From contig NC_065429.1 in assembly GCF_024362695.1 (NCBI RefSeq), forward strand, positions 1,954,501 to 2,018,500: a DNA stretch of 64,000 nt. Reading direction: 5' to 3'. The translations under genes were made by a program, and so were the position numbers. The number at the start of each line of letters is the position of its first letter. The first letter of the stretch is position 1. This DNA is from Pectinophora gossypiella. Lineage: Eukaryota > Arthropoda > Insecta > Lepidoptera > Gelechiidae. This document shows, one piece after another, positions 12,601-24,600 of the stretch. The notes beneath the pieces are model-generated. The model had not been told where the DNA came from. It saw nothing but the letters and a program-made list of their open reading frames with translations, and searched no databases.

Positions 12601-15600
12601 TGTTTTTTTATTAAAATAAATATTATTATTACAATCCTTTTAACCTCCATTTTCTTTAAAAATAGTGGGGGTGGGGGATGTAGAGGCGTATATAACTTTT
12701 TAATATTTATTATTAAGTTCAATTATTTAACAGTCTGTGGCAGAATGTGATGTCTTTATGTAAAAAAATAATTTCTAAATATGCATCTATGTAATGCCTA
12801 TGTACGGCATGCTTTTCTTAAATATTGACATACTTCTTATTATTCAATGAGCATTCGAATCGATCGATAAGTTAAAAATATTTGCACCACAGGAATTAGG
12901 AATAAAATTTAATTTAAAAAAATGACATAAATAAAGTGGTGTCGGATGGGAGAAAAAATAGGAAAATTATTTGAACGTCATTAGAATGCGTACGTGTACA
13001 TTGACATTTATCACAAATGTTTTATCTAATACGTATTGCTTTGTTATCTTCATCTGGTTTTTATTATAAAGATACCATACCGTGGTCAATCGGTGTAGTG
13101 TGTTTTTAAATTTATTTACGACAGGTATACCTAGTGTACTGTTTAAAGTGTTAGAAAAACGTGTTAAAAATACTTAAAAAATCTACTAAAAATACGCCAA
13201 TGTATTCAATAATTTCGTGATGTGCTTACTCCGGTTTTAATAACTGTAACATATGACAGATTGAAAAAATACATAAAAATAAACTAAGCCATAGCATAGG
13301 TACTTACTATAAAACTACGATAATCAAAAAACATGCGGTAAGAAGTCGCCTCCATACTAGCCGAACATAAAATATTTGTACTAAAATCGCACCGTGGCGT
13401 ATTAGCAATTTTATGTAGCCATACTTTCGTGGACACGGCGCGAAACGAACGTATTCCAAATACAAATTTTATAATTTTAAAAAGTTTAGAAATAAAAAGT
13501 ACTAGTATTATTTAAAGGTGCGCGAGTGTTATTTTTTAAATTAATGAAATGAATGCACTGTACGAATTTTCAAACAAGTTTTTAAATGTTGTTTTCTTAT
13601 GCGTAGTTTGAATTTTAAAAGACCTTTTTAAATGTATATTTTTTTAAATATGTGCTTATTTTGAAACGTTTCGGTTGTAATTTAATAATATAATTTCCCG
13701 CCTTTAAATAAAGTGTTGTGATGGTGTAAAACGAAAAAAAGTTATATTTTTTATTGGTTTGGCTATTTTATAGTTTGGCGAATTTACGACCTTGTGTTTT
13801 AATGAACATGTGAAGGTTCCGTGCAGTTAATGCGTTCTTATTTATGCAGAAGTATTTTTTTATACTAATCGATTACTTATGTACCTACCTACCTATGTGA
13901 ATGCAACAGGTGATGTTAAATTAATAGTTAGAATTTCTTGCAATTGCCTTTTACCATTTTTTTTTTGACTTGACTTATTGTAGATTTGCCGCAGATGGCA
14001 TTAACTACTTGGCCGGACAAATGGGGAGCGCTGAAGGCTCTCACCCGGTGCCTTTTACCACACCCCGGACACTTACATACAAAGATCGCATTCTTACTGC
14101 TTGCCTGACGCGTAAGTGCGAGCGAGTAAGACAGTTCGCGTGCGCTCGCTTACACTTTAGCGGCTTACGGCTATTTAGATTGAAGTTAGACCCAGAGGGG
14201 GTGAGGTGAATCTACAATACGGATTAGTGCGGGGAGGACAGTTACCGTTGTATACGTAGCTAGTTATTCTTTATTCTACTTATGCCTATATGTAATCTTT
14301 AATTTTCACGTTAACTCACTTAACGTTGTCTAAATCTCCCAACTGCGACAGAAGGAGAGTTATGTTTTTGTTCACTATCATTGTTTAACATGCTAAAAAT
14401 TTGCAATTATATTGAACCTACTTAAATTAATAAATTAGTTCAAGTTGATTTTCTAAGTCAAGTGTAAAGCCTCATCATCATCAGCCCATTAACGTCCCCA
14501 CTGCTGGGGCACGGGTCTTCCCTATGGATGGATAGCGAAATCGGGCCTTAAACCACCACGCGGGCCCAGTGCGGATTGGTGGTTATTAACGACTGCTAAT
14601 GCAGCCGGGACCAACGGCTTAACGTGCCTTCCGAAGCACGGAGGAGCTCGAGATGAAAACTTTTTTTTTTGTGGTCACCCACCCTATGACCGGCCTCTGC
14701 GAAAGTTGCTTTACTTCAACAATCGCAGACCGAGCGCGTTAACCGCTGCGCCACCGAGCTCCTCAAAGCCTATTTATTTATTATTGTGAAACTTTATTGT
14801 TAAAATATATAATCTTTCTTGTTTGAGATTCGTTTGGTAAATAAATACATAAATATTAACTGATTATTATAAAGCATCTGTCGTAAGTAGTACTACCTAC
14901 CTAAGTAATGACGGTTAAATTAGGTATTGTATTTGGCAGCCCTCAGACGTCACACACAGATGCGCGTGTACGATAACGTCAATGTGTAGTGTCTGTGTAA
15001 AACGAGGTTGTTTGTATGAAGTTTCCGGGGTTTGCCTACGCCGAAGTGCTATAGGTTTAAAAAAAAAGTGCCTAGACGAAGCTAGTAAAAGTATAAAGTC
15101 GGCCAAGAATCAGAAAACGTTATTAACACGACCCAGTTAGGTGGTACGGTCACGAGCATAATATATGTATACACTTTGGTACCATGTCACATTAACTTTT
15201 TTGACAAATTGAACTGTAAGTCTCACTAAATACCAAATATGTTAGTGCGACAGAGTCCTAAAGTGGGTACATTATATTGCACATGACTGTACTGGGAAAT
15301 ACGAGTACCTACCAGCCACATTATTATGTAGTTTATTCAATGATTGGTTACACTTCTGGAAACGACTAATGAAACGTTTCCCTGCATTTACTTTATCGAC
15401 GTAGGTGGACTACAAGCATAGGTTTATCATCCCGTTTTTCACAGGGTCCGCTTACCTAACCTAAAGAATTGACAGGACCGGTTTTTTACACAAGCGACTG
15501 CCTGTCCGATCTTCCAACCCGCGAAGGGAAAACCAGCCCAATACAGGTTAGGTTACATACCTCCGGAAATACATTTCTCGGGAATGTGGGTTTCCTCACG

Positions 15601-18600
15601 ATGTTCCCTTCACCGCTGAGCACGAGAATATTATTATTTTCTATTTAACTTATTTACGAATTTTAATCAAGAACGCGACACGATTTTCTATGACGTCGCA
15701 GTGTGTTTTTCATACAAATTCCATAGTCATTTTGTGTTTTGACTTAAAGTAAAAAGTAACTGATTTGAGTATTTGGAAACTAGCCTATTGCTTCGATGCG
15801 GCCTTTTTAACTCCCCTGTTCCGTACACCACTAAGAACCAAAACCGAATAGGAGGATAGGAGTCCTAGTACGGCTTTGAAATAGACTACTCTGGGCGCCA
15901 TCCCACTCGCGTCGGACAGAGTACTGCGGGGCGGAAGGCAAGAGGAAAACCACTGCCCTATATTTCCCTAAAAAGTAGCATGGAGAATGCTACACCGACA
16001 AGAGTGTGGCTCTTAAATTAGTGATGATGTTCAGTACAGTCATGAGCAATATAATGTACCCACTTTAGGACTGTCGCACTAACATATTTGACATTTAGTG
16101 AGGCTTACAGTTCAATTTGTCAAAACAGTTAATGTGACATTGTACCAAAGACCGTACACCGAAACATCCTTTGGCGACAGCACACCCTCGCCATCAGACC
16201 GCCAAACGTAGTGTTAGCAAACTAATAAACATTTGACGAAACTACTAAAGCATTGTACACTACTAAAGCACTCCACCGCAGATGATCGGGCCGTCAGTGC
16301 GTTGCATTTAGAATACTTAGTTTTATTATTATTGATTTTATGATTTTGGTTTGCTTTTCTTTTTGTTTTGGATATTTTTTATTTTTTTTGTCTGTGTACT
16401 TATTGATTTCCGTGTGGTTTCTGTCCTGTGTTAAATGTAATGTACCTGTCTGTCTGTGTCTGTGATGTCCGGAAGTAATAAATGTTTCTTTCTTTCTTTC
16501 TTTCATTGTGTTCAATTTAGTCTGTTGACGTTGGTTGTGTCGTAAACAATTCGTATTCGTAATGTATGTTTGTGTAACCAAATAACATACCATAAGCTCA
16601 GAACTATTACCCAATGGCGTAGTCAGAGCCATGGCATAAGAAGACCAGGTATGCTCAAAAGTGACAGCTAACATTTCAAGGTTAGCCCAGCTGACGTCAT
16701 CCCACCTTGCGTTGCCATTTTGTATTTTTTTTGTAGTTTATTCGTGTATTCATCAATGCAGAAAAAAATGTGCATGTGTTAAACTTAGTATCAATAGTGA
16801 AGAATCGCATACAAACAGATGACTTTATAATTACCATGACCTTAGTCATAGGGCACTAATGAATCCTACAGTTACCTAACAACGTAGAATATTTATATAA
16901 GTACAGTCATGAGCAATATAATTTACCCACTTTAGGACTCTGTCGCACTAACATATTTGACATTTACTGAGACTTACTATTCAATTTGTCAAAAAAGTTA
17001 ATATGATATGGTACCAAAGTGTATACATATTAATGCTCGTGACCGTACGTATTTATGTACATCGTAAGTAGCTATATTAAATTTTATGCTTGTCGATTAC
17101 CTGTCCCTTTCCTTTACGGCGGATTAGAAAATGGCCCCGATTTCTGCAGACACCTCCTAATTTTACTTTAAGTTATATCTGTCATTTTCTTATCCGCCGA
17201 TAAGGAAAGGGACGGATGATTGACAGCTCTTAATTTTAGGAAGAATGAGTAAAGAATGAATAACCCGGGCGAATCAAAAAGGTGTCTCGCTGGTATGCAA
17301 ACCGTTTGACGTGTGCTTGGCCAATGTAAAATTTTTAGACGGTTGTTTTAGATTTGTGCTTAAAATTGACGTGTGTTCCATAAATTTTATGCTTGTCGAT
17401 TACCTGTCCCTTTCCTTTTCGGCGGATAAGAAAATGATAGATATAACTTAAAATAAAATTAGATGGTGTTTAAAGGAATTAGCACCAATACCTATTTATG
17501 TTTTTTAATTATGCAGTTTTATTGTACAACTGTATTCCGCAATGGCGCGAGGCGTCATTAACGGCCGAGTGAACTTGAAAGGTCCGCAGATGAAATAGCT
17601 GGTTTCATTTATAACTACGTCATATGGGGGACAACAGCCTCCGTGGTCTAGTGGCTAGAGCGTTAGGCTCACTATCTGGAGGTCCGGGTTCAAACATTAC
17701 AAAACAGTTAAGTCGTTAACATACAAACACACAGTTAACGTAACCTAAACCTTGTAACCAAACTGTTAGAAATAATGAACTTAGGTGAAATTTTACAAGA
17801 CAGTTATGTTCCTTAGTAATACAATTTTATGAAGCCACTCTTATTTTGTAAAGAGTAACCATCAACGTCAAATGGTTAATCTGTGAGAAATATGTCAAGA
17901 AATATATAATCAAACCTGTGATTTCTTTCTTTGTGATTTTCTTTTCTTTTTTTCTTTCTTTTTTTCTGTGGTTTCTTTCTTTCTTTGATTGTTCACCTAA
18001 AAACGAAACGGTTTTCCGTTCGTCGTAAGTAGCTTAATATATTACATACATACAGGGTGTTAGTTTTCCTGTCGGAAAATTCAAGAAAATTTTATTGTTT
18101 TTTTTTTAAATTATTTTCAGTTACATACTTTTGCGAAGGAAGATTACACTTGATATCAACTCAGAATCATGGTCTGAGTCATCTCTCAAAGTTTTCCTTA
18201 CGATGCCACTAATGCCATGTATACACAAATAGCCTATATACGTCCCACTGCTGGGCACAGACCTTCCCTCAATCTCGGGGGTGGAGCATACTCCTCCACG
18301 CTGCTTATTATATTAGATACCTGAAATTATTTATGGTCAAAATAAAAACTTATAAAACGTGATTCTTCATTAAGACTACTTTCTCAAAGGATACGAAACG
18401 AATACATTATACGTTTTTTACAAGCAATCATAGGTTGTCATATCAAATAGTTGTTACAAAAAAATAAAATACAGTAAATTTAAATGTCGAAAGCAGGCAT
18501 TCTTAAAAACAAAATGGCTGAAGTGGATGTAAAAGTGGATAATTTAGAGATCTTGGAGAATACACAGAAAAGGGATAAATTGAAGAAGCGGCATTCTGTG

Positions 18601-21600
18601 GGCTCTGGCAGGAGTGAGTTTTGTAAGTGTTTAACATAACATAGATATAAATATTTGTTTCCTTTATGTGTAATGAAGAGTTATTGTATTAAAAAAGGAA
18701 AGTCTTTTTTTTGACGTGACTTATTGTAGTTTTGCCGCAGATGGCATCAACTACTTGGCCGGACAAATGAGGAGCGCTGAAGGCTCTCACCCGGTACAAC
18801 GTTTAAGACAACAGGCCTGAGGGTGTCCAGATGGGCGCAAACCTCGGCTCAGGGCGTCGTCTGAGAGGGAAAATAATTGAAAGAATTAATCGACCTACTA
18901 GCCAAAATCAACAAGACTGGTCCAACCTGGCCAGCAGCCCCGTATCTAGAGGGGAGCAACTAGGTTTTGTATTTTGAGGAGCTGAGGGACGCCACTTTCA
19001 GGTCTCGCACCACCAAAATATGTTACTAGGGCCACCACTGCTCTCTTTTTTACCTTTGATGGGTTTGCTCTTGGCCCCAGACTTGCCTGAAGGCATTGAC
19101 GAAGCCAAAGATGGAGCTCGCCCAGAAGGTGCCTGTTCACTCTGGGCTTGAAAGCACCCGGGTTATATGCATTCGGAAATACAGAAGACTTTACTTCCAC
19201 CCTTGCTTATATAAAATCCTTTCTTCCATTGTTCCAGGGTCATCATCAGATGAAGACGAAGGCATCCAGCCCCACGAGAAGGCGATAGCGGCCGGCCAGC
19301 CCAACCCCCCTCACTGTGTCCGCAACATTGAACAACACGCCTTTGGCCGCAGAGAGATCGAAATTGCCGAGCAAGAGATGCCCGGGATAATGGCACTTAG
19401 GGCCCGTGCCAAAGATGACAAGCCTCTCAAAGACGCCAAGGTAAGATTAAGAACGTAAGAGGAAAAAGAACAATTTTTTTTTATTCAATAGGCAACATAG
19501 TTACACTTCGAATCGTCAATTTATACGTAACGAACGTTTCATCCGCCTAAAACTACTGCAGCTTCTCATAACAACAGTGACACTTATTAAATAGGCACTT
19601 AATAAATACATCCATCATGTAAAACTCGGCCATAGAGAGATAGCAAACTGCTGCAGCTTCTCAACCTGAATAGCCGAGGAAAAGCCTCGGCACATGGTTC
19701 TTCAAAAATGTAGTAATATAATTTCATTTAAGTCAGTGTGAATAAGCCGTGGATCTCGGCTAGTAGCCGCAAAACACCTCCACGATCCCGCAGTGGAGCA
19801 GCGTGGTGGAGTATGCCCACCCCGGTTTATTAAGGGGACGCCTGTGCCCAGCAGTGGGACGTATATAGGGTGTTTCTCTATGTATGGATCAGTAATTTGG
19901 CTGCCTAATATTGGTTCCGAGCGAGACGGACATTTTAGCTTTGTAATTATACCTTGTAAATGTGTGAGTAGGTAAGAAGATTTTATTGAATTTTTTCGCT
20001 CTATCTGTCCAGATTGTCGGCTGTACTCACATAAACGCCCAGACGGCAGTGCTCATCGAAACACTGGCAGCTCTGGGCGCCACGGTTCGCTGGGCAGCGT
20101 GCAACATCTACAGTACACAGAACGAAGTCGCCGCTGCTCTTGCGCATAACGGTAAACTTACAACAGGGGGGTTGAAACGCTACATCGGAGCAATTCATCT
20201 AAAAAAACCATATTGCATTTTTGACATTTGTTGCCCAAAACCCGAAGCCGTTAGTAGAGCGCTTGCCTCTCACTTTGAGGTCGCCGGTTCGAAAGCAGCA
20301 CAGGCCTAAACCAATAATTGTCGAATTGGTTTTCGAATTCAAGTTTGGATCATAAATGATTATCATGTGCTCAGCATCGCGTGGAAACCCATATTTCCGA
20401 AAAGTGCATTTTCGGAGATATGTGACCTAACCTGTATTAGGCTGGTTTTCCCTTCGCGGGTTGGAAGGTCAGGAAGGTAGTCGCCTCTTTAAAAAACCAG
20501 ACCTGTCAAATCTTCAGGTTAGGTAAGCGGACCCGGTGAAAAACGGGATGATGCTAGGGAGATGATGATTATGTTTTTGACATTTGTTCGCATTGTATAC
20601 TTACTTTTATGTGCGTAAATGTCAAATGGCAGTGCTTTTAATGCACGCGTATTTATGTCCCACTAGGGTAAGCATAGACCATGGAATCCCACTTACTACG
20701 ATTCGACACAACTTTTGTCTCTTTCACTCGAAAGTATTAGAGTAGTTTAGAGTATTATCTGCAGCTGGTAACCTGTATTTGTCCTTCATATCCGTAGGCT
20801 TCGCGATATTCGCGTGGCGCGGCGAGAGCGAGGAAGCGTTTTGGTGGTGCATCGACCAGTGCTGCGCGCCCGGCGCCGCTTGGCAGCCGAACATGATACT
20901 AGATGATGGTGGAGATGCAACGCATCTCATGCTCAAGAAACACCCACAGGCCTTCAAACAGATCAAAGGTAAATAAGTAATGATTTTGAATTTGGCGCCC
21001 AACATGGGACCCATATTCTATACGGAAAATGAAACAAAATGCGAAGTAAGCCGAATTGAAGGTGGTGACGTCAGGCATCTCATGTTCACGGAACATTCGC
21101 AGACCTTCAAACAGAGCAAAGGTAATCGTCACATGCAAGTTTTGTTATTGGCGCCCAATGTGGGGCTCAATATTGTATTATCATTATGAGCCATATTAGG
21201 GGCGTTTGGCTGGTCAATAATAACATACATGCGAGAAATAGACTATCAGCTTATAAACTAATGCCATATCTTTCAGGTATAGTAGAAGAGAGCGTGACAG
21301 GCGTCCACAGGCTGTACCAGCTCAGTAAAGCGGGCAAGCTGTGTGTACCGGCTATGAACGTCAACGACTCAGTTACTAAGACCAAGTTCGATAACTTGTA
21401 CTCATGTCGGTAAGCCATATTTTTAACCCCTTGGGGGATAACTTTCTCAAAATGTATTTATTTATTGCATTGCATGTCATATGGTATTATAGTTCTTATA
21501 GATAAATATGTACAAACATGTGACACCCTGTAAGGGCATCGCAAAAAGTAGTCATTGTCAAATCCCGTTTTCGTGAGCATCGATGTTCTAAAAGGAACCC

Positions 21601-24600
21601 CTATGCAAGATTTGAGACTCCTAGCATTTGAAGTTTGTGAGATTTCGTGATTAATCAGTTTCGTTTTAGTGATCGTAACGGATACTGAGGGGGATGATTC
21701 ACACCATGATTCTGAGTTGATATTAAGTGGAATTTCTTGTAGAAAAATTCATGAAAATTTTTGTGTTTTTCTAAATTATTTTCAGGGGGGTTAAAAAGGC
21801 CACATGGAAGCCATTCATAAAAAAAAGCAATATTGCTGTTCGACATTTATTTTCACTGCGCACTTATTTTTATATGCGCAAATGACGAATTGTAATATTG
21901 CTTTTTTGGATGAATTGCTTCGATGTGGTCTATTTAACCCTTTTTAACCCCCCAGCTCCATACTTTTGTAACGGAAAATTTCACTTGATATCAACTGAGA
22001 CTCATGGTCTGCATCATCCCTCAAATTTTTCGTTATGATGTCACTAATACTGTATCCGTCATTCAGCGCTTATCGCTATCGACCCACTAGGGTCGATTAA
22101 TTCTTTCAAATATTCTTTCTCTCAGACGACGCCCTGAGCCGAGGTTCGCGCCCAACTGGGCACCCTCAGGCGTGTTGTCTTAAATTTTGTACCGGGTTAG
22201 AGCCCTCAGCGCTCCCCATTTGTCCGGCGATTTTTTTTTACTTTTTGAGCTGACTTATTGTAGATTTGACGCAGATGGCATTAACTACTTGGCCGGACAA
22301 ATGGGGAGCGCTGAAGGCTCTCACCCGGTACAACGTTTAAGACAACAGGCCTGAGGGTGCCCAGTTGGGCGCGAACCTCGGCTCAGGGCGTCGTCTGAGA
22401 GGAAAAATATTTGAAAGAATTAATCGACCCTAGTGGGTCGATAGCGATAAGCGCTGAATGAGGGAAATCGTCGACCACGCCGGCGTGGTCGGTATCGGGG
22501 CCCTGAAGTGTTTGGTGTCGCGAGCTGATTGGCTGCCTCTATGGCTAGGTCCGGCGAAGTAGTTAATGCCATCTGCGGCAAATCTACAAAAAAAAAAATA
22601 ATACTGTAATTCGTTTCCAGGGAAAGTATAATAGATGCCCTAAAGCGCAGTACAGACATAATGTTTGGTGGGAAGCAGTCGGTGGTGTGTGGGTACGGTG
22701 AGGTCGGGAAAGGGTGTTGTCAGGCCCTCAAGGCTTTGGGATGTGTGGTGAGTTGTCATCTTTTTAACTGCCTCCATGGTCCAGAGTTCGAATCCTGATG
22801 AGGACGTAAAAAAAACAGTTCACTATTTTATTTTTATGATGTTATTGTAGTCAAAACGCGTCGTATTGTATTGGGTTTGAATCCCCAATTACACAGCTAC
22901 GTTGAAATGCTTACTGTCGCCGAAGAAGCACAGCAGCGTAAAGCTACAAAGAACGTTTGGTCCACCATCCTGATCCTTTGGCTAATTCCCTCCTAAAGGA
23001 AAGGACGCGAAAGGTTGCTTGTCTGTGACCTGGTGACGGAAGCCTGTCTGACCCTCCAACCCGCGAAAGGAAAACCAGCCCAATACAGGTTAGGTCACAT
23101 ACCTCAGAAAATGCATTCCTCGGGAATGTGGGTGTCCTGACGGTATTTTCCTTCACCGATGAGCACGTGATAATCATTTATGATCCAAACATGAATTCGA
23201 AAACAACTTCGGAAATCATTGGTCTAAGGCCTGTGTTGCTACAACTGAGCAACCACAGCTCAATATAAGTAATTTTCTTCTTATCGTGTGGGTTGTGAGG
23301 TGAAATACCAACCTCATCAACCCTGGTAATAATAATATTCTTTATTTTTCAGGTGTACGTAACAGAAATAGACCCAATTTGCGCGTTACAAGCCGCAATG
23401 GACGGATTTAGAGTTGTCAAATTAAACGAGGTAAGGAGTTTTTTTTTATTTTCACTCCCCCTTCTTCTCCCTCACCCCCTTTCTTTTTAATTTTAAAATA
23501 CTTTGGGCGCAAAAAAAATAATATCCTTAACCGAAATTATCTGAAACTAACGGATTACCCGATATAATTTATTATCGGTATCCGTAACCGTATCCGGTAT
23601 AATAATCATTCTTAAATCCGTATCCAATCCGTATCCGAAATTTAATATAAAAAAATCCCTGATATATATCAGGGACTTCTTCTTATCGTGTCGATGGCAA
23701 ACTAAATAGTATCAGCCCAAAACTTGGCAACAAGTATATCGCTATCTGCAGCTCTCATCAGATCCTCCTGCGTGCAGGTGTTCGGGCACGCAGGACACGA
23801 TGTAAGATGTTCTATCGTTTGGGGAACAGTGCCGCACTTGCACTTTAAGGCCGAGCCTTCCGAGAAATCCCACCTGAACAAATTGTCCTTACTTCGGCCC
23901 ACCTGAGTCCGAAGTCTATTTAGAGACTTCCAGGTAAGCCAAGGCAAATCAAGACCTGGCGGAGGTCTCTCGGACTGCGAAACAAAAGGTTTTGGGAGGT
24001 GTACCCTGTATATGCAGTCGACTGATATGCAAATGAATATTTTCCTTTCTCTCACAGGTTATAAGGCAAGTGGATATAGTAATAACGGCGACAGGAAATA
24101 AAGGTGTGGTCACACGGGAACACATGGAGCGCATGAAGAATGGCTGCGTGGTCTGCAACATGGGTCATAGCAACACGGAGATAGATGTACACGCGCTGCG
24201 CACGCCGGATCTGCTGTGGGAGAGAGTCCGGAGTCAGGTGAGAGATATAGAAAAAAAAAAGATTAAATGTGAACTACACATATGACAGCTAACTGATAGG
24301 AATGTAGATAAATTGTTGGATTTATAGGCATATTCAGGGATATGGCTGTTGTATGGGTGGTCCATATTAATATAATTTTCTAATTGTTTTCTTTTTTGTT
24401 CCTTTTTCTTTTTGTTAGAAATTAAGACAATTATATTATGTAAGTTAAGTACGCCGTAACTGTGATTTACATCAGATCTCTATATATATAATTAAAGTTA
24501 ATTAGTATAATGCATAAATGTAAACCATGTGGCTGTACTAATTAAATAAATAAATAAAAGTAGAAAACTAAAGAAGAAGTAATGAAGTAGTTCGTTACTT

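Noticed and set aside
16294..16674. 126-codon minus-strand frame.
   Set aside because: It spans a (TTTC)n tract and repeat sequence, with no conserved motif.
23702..24055. A zinc-finger gene on the minus strand overlapping AHCYL exon 8's acceptor.
   Set aside because: The CxCx..HxxxC tail and preceding sequence match LINE ORF2 ends. The start of the frame is just intron sequence read backwards.
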